This document shows positions 37,801-46,082 of a stretch of DNA of 64,000 nucleotides, in pieces. The notes beneath the pieces are model-generated. The model was not told the origin of the DNA. It saw nothing but the letters and a program-made list of their open reading frames with translations, and did not search any database. Source of the stretch: Bacillus safensis (GTDB taxonomy: Bacteria; Bacillota; Bacilli; Bacillales; Bacillaceae); the NCBI GenBank assembly GCA_030159235.1, contig BSBG01000002.1, forward strand, positions 62,001-126,000, read 5' to 3'. The position numbers were made by a program, and so were the translations under genes. Numbering within the stretch: the first letter of the stretch is position 1; each line of letters starts with the position of its first letter.

Positions 37801-38592
37801 ATCTTCGCTGTGTGCTTTTTCGTTTTCTTTCACGTAGCCTTTTTCATCCGTATGCTTATTTGGATTGATCGTTAAACCATTCCACTGAGTCGCTTCGAAG
37901 GAAAGATCAATTTGAATCGCATCGCCTTGGTATTTATTTTGGATATAGTGACCAGCTTTATCCTTCGTCTGGTCGTTGACAAATTCAATGATCATTTCCA
38001 TTTTATCGTAATCAAACGGATTCTTTGGAATGCCGTCATACTCTGGAGCCACTGTTCCATCAACAGTTGCTACATTAATTTTTCCACTTTCATGTAAAAA
38101 CTTCTCATCGACGGCATGACGAAGCTTTTCAAATGCGGTCTGATCCTGTTTTGACGTTAATTGATGCAAGTCAAGCAGGTTTGCATCGTCTAAAATAATA
38201 TTTTTCGGATAACCATTTCCACCTTCGGCTCCAACCGTAAGAACACTCACCTGAAACTGACTGAGGAATTCTTCAGCTGTATTATTATCGCCATTCTTCG
38301 CGGAAGCTCCATCTGTAAACTGGCTATAATCAAGACTCATCAGCACTTGATTTATCGCAAGTGACCCCTTATTTTCAAAATGAAATTCTTTCTTGATTCG
38401 ATCACCAGGTTTTAAGTTCGCAAGGTTGATGGCGCCGGAGTTCTCTTTAGCAGATAAATCCAGCTCTCCTGTCGAGTAGACCGCGTTTGCCTTTTCAATA
38501 TCATTAAACGCCGCCCATGTTCCCCCACCAATTAATGCAAGACCTAAAGCCCCTGATAATACTCCTAAACGAATTGATTTCTTCATTGCCAT
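37792..38592 (-). CDS. tasA: TasA, major amyloid/fibre protein of the biofilm matrix
   Basis: 266 residues. The SipW-type signal peptide has GVLSGALGLALIGGGTWAAF and is cut near residue 27-28. The mature camelysin/TasA domain follows (LSAKENSGAINLANLKPGD, FLSQFQVSVLTVGAEGGNGYPKNI, YIQNKYQGDAI, FEATQWNGLTI). It is exported and forms matrix fibres. GGGGG precedes the ATG. It is the last gene of tapA-sipW-tasA, so it is repressed by SinR. Confidence 0.97.
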   Translation of the reverse strand: MAMKKSIRLGVLSGALGLALIGGGTWAAFNDIEKANAVYSTGELDLSAKENSGAINLANLKPGDRIKKEFHFENKGSLAINQVLMSLDYSQFTDGASAKNGDNNTAEEFLSQFQVSVLTVGAEGGNGYPKNIILDDANLLDLHQLTSKQDQTAFEKLRHAVDEKFLHESGKINVATVDGTVAPEYDGIPKNPFDYDKMEMIIEFVNDQTKDKAGHYIQNKYQGDAIQIDLSFEATQWNGLTINPNKHTDEKGYVKENEKAHSEDKK

Positions 38593-38650
38593 GAATTAAA
38601 CCCCCTAATAAATTGTTTTATTGAAACCTGATTAGGTTACAAACGAGAAT

Positions 38651-39226
38651 TTAAGCTTGTTCCTCTGACATATGTAAATCAGCCGTGTGTCTACGATGTT
38701 TCGCTGCGCCCATAAAATGAATGGTTGAATAAACAAGCAGCATCACACCTGGTATAATGAGGAGCAAAGCAGTTCCAGCTGAGGTCCCTGCATACGTAAG
38801 AAGTTTTCCTGCATAAGGAATGTTCACTCCCATATATTGCGCAGTCACCTGATCCGCCTTTACCAGCGTACCGTCCTGATACATATTGTGGTCACCCTTT
38901 GTCTCAAAAGCTTTATTTGCTCCCTTTCCTTTTACCCCAACAATGCGGTGGGTCACAAAGGACTGTTCCTGCTTCGTTTGAAACGTGATAATATCCCCTT
39001 TTTTGAGCTTCTCAGGTGAGGCCACCTGCTTTACGACAATCAGTGATCCAGCCGAAAATTCTGGTTCCATCGAGCCAGATAATACTTCCTTCAATTGATA
39101 ACCGAAAATCTGAGGATCTCCACCTGTTGTTCTCGATGACAATACGACAATAATACAAGCAATCATCATCGTGAACACCAACACGTAAAGAATACTTCCA
39201 GACACCTTCATCCATTTTTTCATCAT
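38651..39226 (-). CDS. sipW: SipW, ER-type signal peptidase I
   Basis: 191 residues. Two membrane helices (about 10-30 and 147-170) flank the catalytic domain, with the nucleophile Ser in VLSGSMEP (about 49-55) and the ER-type His in FVTHRIVG where bacterial enzymes carry Lys. It processes TasA and TapA. AAGGGGAG precedes the start. It lies between tapA and tasA. Confidence 0.96.
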   Translation of the reverse strand: MMKKWMKVSGSILYVLVFTMMIACIIVVLSSRTTGGDPQIFGYQLKEVLSGSMEPEFSAGSLIVVKQVASPEKLKKGDIITFQTKQEQSFVTHRIVGVKGKGANKAFETKGDHNMYQDGTLVKADQVTAQYMGVNIPYAGKLLTYAGTSAGTALLLIIPGVMLLVYSTIHFMGAAKHRRHTADLHMSEEQA

Positions 39227-39272
39227 CTTTCTCCCCTTCGCCTATCATTTTTTCATTCAAAGACAGCTTCGT

Positions 39273-39800
39273 TTAAGACGCTTTTTCTTGACACTTTGAG
39301 AGCTCCATCTGTTTAGACCAAAAGTAAGCCTCATCAGATGCGCCAAACCCTTTAGGATAATAGATTTTAAATGCATAGATTCCATTCGTTTTGGCTTTAT
39401 CTGTCGTGACAGTCGTCGTTTCTTTAGACAAGAGGGACTGTATAGAACCTTTTTCAAGAATATGCCCATCTTGTAACGAATTCCGATCACTTTCTACTTT
39501 ATGTAATTCCCATTTCCATTCAGAGTGCACGATAGGCTGTCCACTATTTTTTAGCGTCATACTCAGCCTTTGAGGTGCGCACACTGTTCCTTTGATCATC
39601 GTTTGATCAATGAGATCCAAATGACTTCGATCCCATTTTTTAGACTGACAATGCTGGTCTGTCTGTTCAAATTGAGTACATGTTCTCATGACAAAGTTTG
39701 TATGCTCGACATCGTTAAAAGAGGCATTCGTCGGTGTCGTAAGCAAAGACGTCAACATCAGACAAATAGCACAAAAGAGTACAAAGAGCGGCTGTTTCAT
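39273..39800 (-). CDS. tapA: TapA, TasA anchoring/assembly protein, short form
   Basis: About 175 residues from the ATG at 39800 with AAGGG upstream; a TTG four codons earlier abuts its AAGGAG and is unlikely. A signal peptide (about 1-27) is followed by the conserved TapA core: KWDRSHLDLIDQT, PIVHSEWKWELHKV, IYAFKIYYPKG and FWSKQMELSKC. It is about 75 residues shorter than B. subtilis TapA (253), lacking the C-terminal part. It is the first gene of the matrix operon and is flanked upstream by SinR operators. Confidence 0.88.
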   Translation of the reverse strand: MKQPLFVLFCAICLMLTSLLTTPTNASFNDVEHTNFVMRTCTQFEQTDQHCQSKKWDRSHLDLIDQTMIKGTVCAPQRLSMTLKNSGQPIVHSEWKWELHKVESDRNSLQDGHILEKGSIQSLLSKETTTVTTDKAKTNGIYAFKIYYPKGFGASDEAYFWSKQMELSKCQEKAS

Positions 39801-39826
39801 TGATCCCTTCAACTCCTTGAACAGTT

Positions 39827-39952
39827 GTTCTTTAAAAAGAACGATTACATACAGTATAAGGAATTACCTATAAAACCCAAAACGTCAAATTAGTCCATTT
39901 TGTTCTTAAACAAGAACCATTACGAGAAAATTCTTCCATTTTCTCGTTCTTT
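39827..39952. promoter_or_regulatory. SinR operator cluster of the tapA-sipW-tasA promoter
   Basis: SinR recognises GTTCTYT. Here GTTCTTT and AAAGAAC form an inverted pair at 39827-39842, GTTCTTA and AAGAAC a second inverted pair at 39902-39917, and a third GTTCTTT lies at 39946-39952. On the minus strand a TATACT (-10) with TTGGGT 16 bases upstream lies between the first two pairs, so bound SinR would block the promoter. Confidence 0.8.
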
Positions 39953-40052
39953 CGCCATATTCAATATTTTTTTGTGTGACATTTGTACTTCAAAAAAACT
40001 TACATAAAAATGGAGGATTTGGTCAGAATAATAATAGGTGAGGTGATGTTAA

Positions 40053-40379
40053 GTGAAATATAGAACAATCATAATCATGCTCAGTTTACTGCTGGGTCCT
40101 ATGATTCAAGACGTCAAACCTGTGGATGCGAGAGGTTTCACTGCTGCCGCAGATCAATGGGAGACTCGGGCAGTCAAAGAAGTAAAGAAAAGATACCCAC
40201 TAGCACAAGTCTTATTTAAACAAAAAGTATGGGACAGGCACCGCGATAAAGAATCTGTGAAACAGTATCATATTACGTTAAAAGACCATACCAAGGAATT
40301 TGGGGTATTTGTCACTATTTCCTATAATTCTTACTCAAACAAGGTCAATAAAGTGATTGTTGTGGAGGAATACAGCTAA
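40053..40379 (+). CDS. yqzG: small secreted protein YqzG (DUF3889)
   Basis: 108 residues from a GTG start with GAGGTGAT upstream. A signal peptide (about 1-25, ending VDARG) precedes a DUF3889 domain (WETRAVKEVKKRYPLAQV and YHITLKDHTKEFGVFVTISYN). Function unknown. It is the neighbour of tapA in B. subtilis too, and is divergent from it here. Confidence 0.85.
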   Translation: MKYRTIIIMLSLLLGPMIQDVKPVDARGFTAAADQWETRAVKEVKKRYPLAQVLFKQKVWDRHRDKESVKQYHITLKDHTKEFGVFVTISYNSYSNKVNKVIVVEEYS

Positions 40380-40392
40380 AGTGACATAAAAA

Positions 40393-40590
40393 AACCGCCT
40401 CTTGGCAGCTTTTCATATTGTTGACAAAGGGCTAAAATATCTTTATTTTAGCCCTTTGTCTTCTTTTGAAGTCTAGGAAGGACGAGTACTGGCGCGGAGC
40501 GAATTTGACATTCGTGAGCACCAGCACGCAGGACTGACAACGAATGCGAGGGTTTGTCTACACGCTGAAAAGCCGCCTCTTGGCGGCTGT
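40393..40590. repeat. dispersed structured intergenic element, full copy
   Basis: A perfect 17-bp hairpin (GACAAAGGGCTAAAATA, loop TCTT, 40423-40460) is followed by about 100 bases with a second imperfect stem (CTGG...CGAAT/ATTCG...CCAG, about 40488-40534). The element is bounded by two near-identical copies of a terminator-like sequence, CCGCCTCTTGGC(A/G)GCT, at 40395-40410 and 40573-40588. A diverged copy lies at 47963-48076. I do not recognise a named family. Confidence 0.7.
40567..40589 (-). terminator. terminator of yqzE
   Basis: AGCCGCC/GGCGGCT with a four-base loop is followed on the minus strand by TTTT, two bases past the yqzE stop. A degenerate second copy, with one mismatch in the stem, lies at 40393-40413 next to yqzG. 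Confidence 0.75.
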
Positions 40591-40785
40591 TTACTTTCGT
40601 CGGTATCGCTGACGTTTCTTTAGCATCATGGAGAAACCAAACGGCAGAACCCCAAATAAGCGCTGTGAAAATGGCGGTTTCGTTTCCATTTTTTCTTGTT
40701 TGTGTTCCTTCCGTTCGTCACGTGGTGTATTCATATATTTAATGATTTCTTGTGTCATATATTTTACATAGTCATTTGTTTTCAA
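40591..40785 (-). CDS. yqzE: small conserved protein YqzE
   Basis: 64 residues from a TTG start ([14 protein letters not shown]), placed seven bases after GAGGTG. An ATG two codons upstream would touch that site. It is very basic, with a hydrophobic patch ([15 protein letters not shown]) near the C-terminus. In B. subtilis it follows comGG and is counted with the comG operon. Function unknown. Confidence 0.85.
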   Translation of the reverse strand: MKTNDYVKYMTQEIIKYMNTPRDERKEHKQEKMETKPPFSQRLFGVLPFGFSMMLKKRQRYRRK

Positions 40786-40844
40786 GCACATTCACCTCTT
40801 CTTCCTTCAATTGTTACCAGAAAGAGGGTGATTTTATACACCGG

Positions 40845-41228
40845 CTAATCCGGGTTTGCCCATTTCATGATTTCACCGGTCCCCCAATCCAGCATCAGTT
40901 CCCGCTCATCCGATAAACCAGCCTTTGTTTTCACACTCACTAAAATGAGAACAAGTTGTTTCTTTTGATCACATTTCATCTGCTTCAGTGTCACACGGCC
41001 TTCTTCAGTATCAATATGGGTCTTCTGCTTTTCACAAATACGTTTTAAAGTGCTGGCAGCTTCACTCACACCCACCCTAAAAAGCTGCTGTTTTTGATAA
41101 AAAGAAATCGTCAGCTCTGCACTTCTCAGCTCTTTTTGAAACCCCATCGTAATCGATCCTAGGATCAAGAGAAAAAATAGAATCGCAGCAAGCACATGTG
41201 GATAGATAAATCCTTCCTCTCTTTTCAC
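40845..41228 (-). CDS. comGG: ComGG, minor competence pseudopilin
   Basis: 127 residues. The N-terminus EEGFIYPHVLAAILFFLLILGS resembles a prepilin-like hydrophobic helix, but lacks a standard G-F-T-L-x-E site, as expected for ComGG. It is the last pseudopilin gene, overlapping comGF by four bases. It is needed for DNA uptake during competence. Confidence 0.9.
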   Translation of the reverse strand: MKREEGFIYPHVLAAILFFLLILGSITMGFQKELRSAELTISFYQKQQLFRVGVSEAASTLKRICEKQKTHIDTEEGRVTLKQMKCDQKKQLVLILVSVKTKAGLSDERELMLDWGTGEIMKWANPD

Positions 41229-41677
41229 GATTTAGGAACCACCCCTTTATATGTGAAAAAAACGGCTTCATACACCTTACCAGATCCATCTGTGACTTCA
41301 AGGATGGCTCTATGCTGACTCGTTCTCACGTGAAATTGTTTCACCTTTTGCAATAAAGGAAGATGCCCAGCTCGATCCGTTCGTTTTCGAAGCATCTCTT
41401 TGTATAGCTCAATCGTTACCACTCGCCCTTGATCGGAAAAATACTCTAACGCTTTTCCTCCTTTCACCGATTTAACAGCAGTTGCACGACTTAATTCTTC
41501 ATCTAATTGTAGGACAGTCTGTTTCCACTCCATTTGTGAAAATCGATTGATATCTTCAAACGGACGGGCTTTCTCTGCTGCTGAAAAGAGCAGCAGACAG
41601 CCAAAAGAAAGAAACAGGAATAGCTTCAATTGCCACAAAGCTTGTACAAGGGTAAAAGCTTGTTCATCGTTCCACAT
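41225..41677 (-). CDS. comGF: ComGF, minor competence pseudopilin-like protein
   Basis: About 150 residues from the ATG at 41677 (MWNDEQAFTLVQALWQ), which lies inside the comGE 3' end; longer frames upstream only overlap comGE. The N-terminus AFTLVQALWQLKLFLFLSFG is prepilin-like but with Gln in place of the conserved Glu at position 5. There is no strong ribosome site, so translation is probably coupled to comGE. Confidence 0.85.
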   Translation of the reverse strand: MWNDEQAFTLVQALWQLKLFLFLSFGCLLLFSAAEKARPFEDINRFSQMEWKQTVLQLDEELSRATAVKSVKGGKALEYFSDQGRVVTIELYKEMLRKRTDRAGHLPLLQKVKQFHVRTSQHRAILEVTDGSGKVYEAVFFTYKGVVPKS

Positions 41678-41978
41678 GTCGAAAGCATATGGTCTGCCTT
41701 TTTTGCACTTTGTATGAGACACATCCCTTTTGATTACGCCAATTGAGTACATACGTGATCTCACCTCTCTCCTTTTTGACAGAAGATGTTGGTCCATCTA
41801 TGAACGCTTCATTCATCTGTTCATGCAAGACCTGATAAGCTTCAAGCTTGGCTCTTATTTCCTTTTTCCCCATCATGAGTTTTTCATAGGCTGGCATGAG
41901 CACAAGGGCAGCAAAAAGAAAGAGATGACAAGCAAACAGCGTCTCAAACGTACTAAATCCTCTATTGTTTTTGAACAT
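41664..41978 (-). CDS. comGE: ComGE, minor competence pseudopilin
   Basis: 104 residues. The prepilin-type N-terminus NNRGFSTFETLFACHLFLFAALVL has Glu at position 5 after the cleavage Gly, the usual site for ComC peptidase. The rest is a short helical and strand domain. It overlaps comGD by 17 bases and comGF by 14. Confidence 0.9.
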   Translation of the reverse strand: MFKNNRGFSTFETLFACHLFLFAALVLMPAYEKLMMGKKEIRAKLEAYQVLHEQMNEAFIDGPTSSVKKERGEITYVLNWRNQKGCVSYKVQKRQTICFRHVER

Positions 41979-42408
41979 GGATTCGCCCGCTTCCTAAATA
42001 AATGGTGAGTTTATACGTTTGACTGCCAAATTGGACAATGAGAGAGCCGCCGCTACTTGGATGTCCGTTTACATTAAAATAGATTCCTTGCGGAAAAGTA
42101 GAAGCCTTGATGCTGCCCTTTTTATGCTGAGAAGAAGCGATGACTTCGCCACTCTTTTGATCTATTACCTGATAAGATACATGTGGCGGATGGATCTCGA
42201 CATACACTCGTGTTTTTTTGATAAATGCAGTAGAAGCAGCCAATTGGAGATCTTGTTTCATCATGTTTACTTGTCTTTTGGCTTCAGCACTTTCTATGAT
42301 ATTGGGGATTTTTCCTCCTATGATCGACAATAGAATTGATAAAACAAGTAGAATCATCAGCTGTTCAATGAGGGTAAATCCCTTCTCATGTGAAAGCAAT
42401 TTATTCAT
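41962..42408 (-). CDS. comGD: ComGD, minor competence pseudopilin
   Basis: 148 residues. The N-terminus HEKGFTLIEQLMILLVLSILL is a class-3 prepilin signal (cut between Gly and Phe, Glu at +5) and hydrophobic spine. The C-terminal globular domain is beta-rich. It overlaps comGC by eight bases. Confidence 0.93.
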   Translation of the reverse strand: MNKLLSHEKGFTLIEQLMILLVLSILLSIIGGKIPNIIESAEAKRQVNMMKQDLQLAASTAFIKKTRVYVEIHPPHVSYQVIDQKSGEVIASSQHKKGSIKASTFPQGIYFNVNGHPSSGGSLIVQFGSQTYKLTIYLGSGRIHVQKQ

Positions 42409-42694
42409 GCTTCACGTCGCCGTTTTGAATGACAATCGCTTTTCCATTCGGACAAGCTAACCCCTTTTTGACATAGCCTTCTTTTTCTAATTCTGCTAAA
42501 GATGGTGTCTTCCCATCATGCTCTAATTCATATGCCATCACTTGAGTGCTGACCATTGATTTGAGCCCTTCACAGCCCTTTGCTTGAATAGCTTGGTGAT
42601 GACGTGTGATATTCGGGATGGTGATGAGTAAAAGAATGGAAATTACGAGCATGACAATTAACATTTCTAACAGGGTAAATCCTTTATCATTCAT
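42401..42694 (-). CDS. comGC: ComGC, major competence pseudopilin
   Basis: 97 residues. NDKGFTLLEMLIVMLVISILLL is an excellent prepilin site. Two cysteines (in KGCEGL and GLACPN) match those that form the intramolecular disulfide in B. subtilis ComGC. It polymerises into the transformation pseudopilus. It follows comGB by 16 bases. Confidence 0.96.
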   Translation of the reverse strand: MNDKGFTLLEMLIVMLVISILLLITIPNITRHHQAIQAKGCEGLKSMVSTQVMAYELEHDGKTPSLAELEKEGYVKKGLACPNGKAIVIQNGDVKHE

Positions 42695-42710
42695 GTCTCT
42701 GTCCTCCTTC

Positions 42711-43751
42711 TTACACTTGCTCCATTAGTTGATACATTGGTAAAAGAATAGATAAATACACGATGAGTATAAGAAGTGCTGTCACACCATATATAACCGG
42801 CTGCAGCCAAGACATCCATTTTTCAATTTTCAGCTCTGCATTCTCTAATAGGAACTGGCTATACGTGTACATTTCTCTTGCAAGCATCCCGCTGGCTTCA
42901 CCATGCTTGATGACAGCTGCAAAATGTTTTTCGAAAAAGGGAGATTCGCTTACTTGATGCGCCATACTTTCTCCTTTTCTTAACTCTTTCATCATTTGTT
43001 CACCTATCTCTTGAAGAAAGGGCAGGTAGCTTTGCTGTTTAAAAGCTTGCAAACTTTCATACAAGGATAATCCAGCATGAAGCAGCCCGCTTAGCTGGAG
43101 AGAAAAAAGGTACGTATGCATTAGCTGCATCCCTTTATATAAAAAGGGCAGCCTGCTCATCACCCTCAATTTCTCAAGGGTTGACTTTTTCCTAAAAAAG
43201 ACAACATAATACCCGATAAGACAGATACACATACAGACAATGATGAGCAGAAAAGCATGAAGGAATTGAAAAAGTCCAAACATCCCTTGAATCAGCCATG
43301 ACATGCGGGTATCCATCGATGTGTACAAGACAGAAAATTGAGGAATGATCATTTGCTGAACGAGTATCAGCACGACCAAAACCGTAAAGATGAGGAAAAG
43401 TGGGTAACGTAACATGCGTTTAAACGTGTCTAACTGTTTTATTTTTTTCTCTAAAAAACGGGCGCTTTGTTCTAGAGCATCGGTTAGACTGCCATGCTTC
43501 TCAGAAAAACAAAGTATGGCGATCACTTCCCGCTGAAAATGGAGTCTCTCCAGTACTACATAAAAAGGCTCCCCATTGAGCAGCCACTGAATACCTCGTG
43601 TCAATTGCTGCTGTTGCTGTTTCGATAACTGGATATTCACCATCGTTAATGCCTCAATCAATGTATATCCAGCCTGAATCAATTGAGCCAGTTTTGATAA
43701 ACATTCAGCTTGGTCCTTTTTAGACCATGCTTTAGAGGCTCGCTTCTTCAT
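42711..43751 (-). CDS. comGB: ComGB, competence pseudopilus inner-membrane protein
   Basis: 346 residues of the GspF/PilC family with two T2SSF domains (about 15-135 and 210-335) and membrane helices near 115-135, 160-185 and 315-340. It is the platform protein that couples the ComGA ATPase to pilin assembly. It overlaps comGA by 20 bases. Confidence 0.95.
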   Translation of the reverse strand: MKKRASKAWSKKDQAECLSKLAQLIQAGYTLIEALTMVNIQLSKQQQQQLTRGIQWLLNGEPFYVVLERLHFQREVIAILCFSEKHGSLTDALEQSARFLEKKIKQLDTFKRMLRYPLFLIFTVLVVLILVQQMIIPQFSVLYTSMDTRMSWLIQGMFGLFQFLHAFLLIIVCMCICLIGYYVVFFRKKSTLEKLRVMSRLPFLYKGMQLMHTYLFSLQLSGLLHAGLSLYESLQAFKQQSYLPFLQEIGEQMMKELRKGESMAHQVSESPFFEKHFAAVIKHGEASGMLAREMYTYSQFLLENAELKIEKWMSWLQPVIYGVTALLILIVYLSILLPMYQLMEQV

Positions 43752-44802
43752 AAACCCAGCGATGATATGTGTTTTTCGATAGATAGCCCAATGCCACTCC
43801 TTTACGAATTAATCTTTGCAGTGTTTCATACGATGAGTGAGCATATTCTCCTTTGGCCTCTTTCATACACTCGCCAAGCTCCTTTCCGAAAAGTAATTCA
43901 AATACATTTGTTCGTCTGAGAGGCCGATTTAATTTGCAGTAAAGCTGACAGGTTTCCCCGCAAAAAGGACATGTGAGCTCAATTAATCGCTGGGCAGCAA
44001 TCGCAACCATAGTTTGTTCGAGTTCATTCATCGTGACACCAAATTCAAGCATGCGGTAAAGGGCTCCTTTTGCATTTTTTGCATGAAGCGTGCTCAACAC
44101 CAAATGACCTGTCAGAGCAGCTCTAATTGCCGTTCTGGCTGTTTCAGCATCTCTTATTTCGCCTAGCACAATCATATCTGGATCATGTCTTAAAATAGCA
44201 CGTAATCCTGCGGCATACGTGATGCCGGCTTTTTCATTCACTTGGACCTGTAACACTTCTTCATTTCTTGTTTCTACAGGATCTTCAAGAGTAATAATAT
44301 TTCGGTTAAAATTCTTTTTTGCAAACTGAATCAATGAATATAGTGTTGTTGTTTTCCCTGAATTTGTTGGTCCAGTAAATAAAATGAGTCCATGTGAGTG
44401 ATTCAAAAAAGATAATAATCTGGCTGAGGCTTTTGGGTATAATGACAGATGTTTTATTTTCGGAACATGATCCTGCGGTAAAATCCTAATCACTAAGCTC
44501 TCATCATTCACAGTCGGCAAGGTCGACATCCGAATAAACACTTGACCGCTTCTCAGCATCACAGCCAGTGAGCCATTTTGCGGTCTCCTTTTTTCCCCGA
44601 TATCCATAGAAGATAAAAATTTAAAATGAGCAATAAGCCGCTCCCCTCTTTTTTTATCAATGGTACGCTGCTGGATTAAATCTGAGTCTACACGGAAAGA
44701 TACCGAAGCTTCCTTTTCTTTTGGCACAATATGCACATCTGATGCCCTCATGCGGCATGCTTCTTCTAGCAGCTCTTGTCCCAAATATTCAATACCATAC
44801 AA
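43732..44802 (-). CDS. comGA: ComGA, competence traffic ATPase
   Basis: 356 residues, equal to B. subtilis, from a TTG start (MYGIEYLGQELLEEA) with AAAGGAG eight bases upstream; longer in-frame starts add only unconserved residues. It is a GspE/PilT-type ATPase with Walker A GPTNSGKTTT, the Asp box RHDPDMIVLGEIRD and Cys-containing FCGETCQLYC near the C-terminus. It powers pseudopilus assembly. It is the first gene of comGA-GG. Confidence 0.96.
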   Translation of the reverse strand: MYGIEYLGQELLEEACRMRASDVHIVPKEKEASVSFRVDSDLIQQRTIDKKRGERLIAHFKFLSSMDIGEKRRPQNGSLAVMLRSGQVFIRMSTLPTVNDESLVIRILPQDHVPKIKHLSLYPKASARLLSFLNHSHGLILFTGPTNSGKTTTLYSLIQFAKKNFNRNIITLEDPVETRNEEVLQVQVNEKAGITYAAGLRAILRHDPDMIVLGEIRDAETARTAIRAALTGHLVLSTLHAKNAKGALYRMLEFGVTMNELEQTMVAIAAQRLIELTCPFCGETCQLYCKLNRPLRRTNVFELLFGKELGECMKEAKGEYAHSSYETLQRLIRKGVALGYLSKNTYHRWVYEEASL

Positions 44803-44870
44803 GTGATTCACTCCTTTCTCTGACCACATTGTAAGACGGAGAAACCTGAATGACAAAAGAGCATTCTATC

Positions 44871-44898
44871 ATTTTCATGACTAATCAAGCATGAAAAT
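44871..44898. promoter_or_regulatory. inverted repeat upstream of comGA, candidate ComK-type site
   Basis: ATTTTCATG and CATGAAAAT form a perfect 9-bp inverted repeat with a 10-base spacer, about 70-95 bases upstream of comGA. On the minus strand a TAGAAT -10-like element follows. ComK binds pairs of A/T boxes (AAAA-N5-TTTT), which this only partly resembles. Confidence 0.4.
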
Positions 44899-44943
44899 AC
44901 TCAACTCACGATGAATCACAGCATTTTTTAGTAAAGAGCATAT

Positions 44944-44979
44944 AAAAAAACCTGACTTTTACAAGTACAGGTTTTTTTT
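44944..44979. terminator. terminator after the RsbR paralogue gene
   Basis: AAAAAAACCTG and CAGGTTTTTTT form an 11-bp stem with a 13-base loop, next to the stop codon at 44982. Confidence 0.8.
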
Positions 44980-44981
44980 GG

Positions 44982-45857
44982 TCATAATGTGGATTCTTGC
45001 GGCTGCTCTTCAAAAATGCGGAATCCTCTTTTTTCTAACGCTTTTGCAAGACTATGCTCAGTATTTACTTTTGAAAAATCAATGCCCAATTTCACGACGG
45101 TTTGAGCAATTTCTGGGCGAATGCCTGAAATAATCGTCTCAATTCCTAGAAGCTTCGCACTATCCACCACTTTAAACAGCTGAAAAGCAACCATCGTATC
45201 AACAACTGGCACGCCCGATATATCAATAAATAAGTGCGTCAGACGCAGTCTTGAGGCCTGTTCTAGTACGGATTCCAGAATAATTTTGGCACGGTACGTA
45301 TCGATCTCGCCGATCAGCGGCAAAATCCCGATCTCCTTTGATACTGGAATCACAGGGGCACTTAGTTCTTGAATCATCTCTCTTTGTGCATTGAGCTGAC
45401 TGAGTGTCACACGGTCATATTCTTCTGATAAACGTTCAATCATATCATCAAAAGTAGCGTGGAAATGCTGATTCCATCCACACACATCTTGCAACGTCAC
45501 TTCAAGCTCTGCTTCTCGTGTGAATTTTTCAATTCTCGAACAGAAAATCTGGCGGAATATCTTAAATTGCCCAATGATTTCATATAAAGGAACCTCATGT
45601 ACTGCTCGATCACGTGCAATATCAACAGACCACTTTTTCAAATGGTTTTCTACTTTATCTGACAGCGTCACAAGCGTTGCTGCAATGGTTTGAATAAATG
45701 CTGTGTTCTGTTCCTTTAACTTCTTTTCCGTTTCCTCTGAAGCATGTATAGAATATAATGAGCCTTCTTCTGTTCTTGACTTTAGCCATTCTTCGGTCAT
45801 GACAGGGGCTTCTTTTAGGATAAATTCGTATAATTGCTTAGATTTCTCATTTTTCAT
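44982..45857 (-). CDS. yqhA: RsbR paralogue, stressosome protein YqhA
   Basis: 291 residues. A variable N-terminal non-heme globin-like sensor domain (about 1-150) is followed by a STAS domain (about 165-280) with LFIDISGVPVVDTMVAFQLFKV and SGIRPEIAQTVVKLGIDFS. The two phosphorylation positions of RsbR are conserved as Ser/Thr (SGVPVVDT) and Ser (ISG). In B. subtilis YqhA (RsbRD) assembles with RsbS and RsbT in the stressosome that controls sigma-B. A possible sigma-A promoter (TTGTTC-N16-TATACA) precedes it. Confidence 0.9.
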   Translation of the reverse strand: MKNEKSKQLYEFILKEAPVMTEEWLKSRTEEGSLYSIHASEETEKKLKEQNTAFIQTIAATLVTLSDKVENHLKKWSVDIARDRAVHEVPLYEIIGQFKIFRQIFCSRIEKFTREAELEVTLQDVCGWNQHFHATFDDMIERLSEEYDRVTLSQLNAQREMIQELSAPVIPVSKEIGILPLIGEIDTYRAKIILESVLEQASRLRLTHLFIDISGVPVVDTMVAFQLFKVVDSAKLLGIETIISGIRPEIAQTVVKLGIDFSKVNTEHSLAKALEKRGFRIFEEQPQESTL

Positions 45858-45955
45858 TTACTTCTTTCGCTCCTTTTCACTTGAAAATAGTGACATATAA
45901 CTTTTTATGTATAAATGACCGTAGATGGTGAACAATATCATTACACGTTTGATAT

Positions 45956-46026
45956 TGGGCTATAGCCAAGTGGTAAGGCAATGGACTTTGACTCCGTGAT
46001 CGTTGGTTCGAACCCAGCTAGCCCAG
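45956..46026 (+). tRNA. tRNA-Gln (anticodon TTG)
   Basis: A complete cloverleaf of 71 bases. The acceptor is TGGGCTA/TAGCCCA with discriminator G, the D arm is GCC/GGC, the anticodon stem ATGGA/TCCGT with loop CTTTGAC (anticodon TTG at 45988-45990), and the T arm GTTGG-TTCGAAC-CCAGC. The 3' CCA is not encoded, so it must be added by nucleotidyltransferase. A strong terminator follows. Confidence 0.95.
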
Positions 46027-46034
46027 TTCAGCAC

Positions 46035-46082
46035 AAAAACGAAGACGGCTGAAGCATGTTTCAGCTGATCTTCGTTTTTTTT
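46035..46082. terminator. terminator shared by tRNA-Gln and mgsR
   Basis: A long imperfect stem (AAAACGAAGA...GCTGAA with TTCAGC...TCTTCGTTTT) ends in a T run on the plus strand and an A run on the left, so it serves both convergent genes. The mgsR stop is at its right edge. Confidence 0.85.

Noticed and set aside
41677-41797. N-terminal extension of ComGF
   Set aside because: Lies within comGE in another frame, is not prepilin-like, and starts without a ribosome site; the ATG at 41677 gives the prepilin-type N-terminus.
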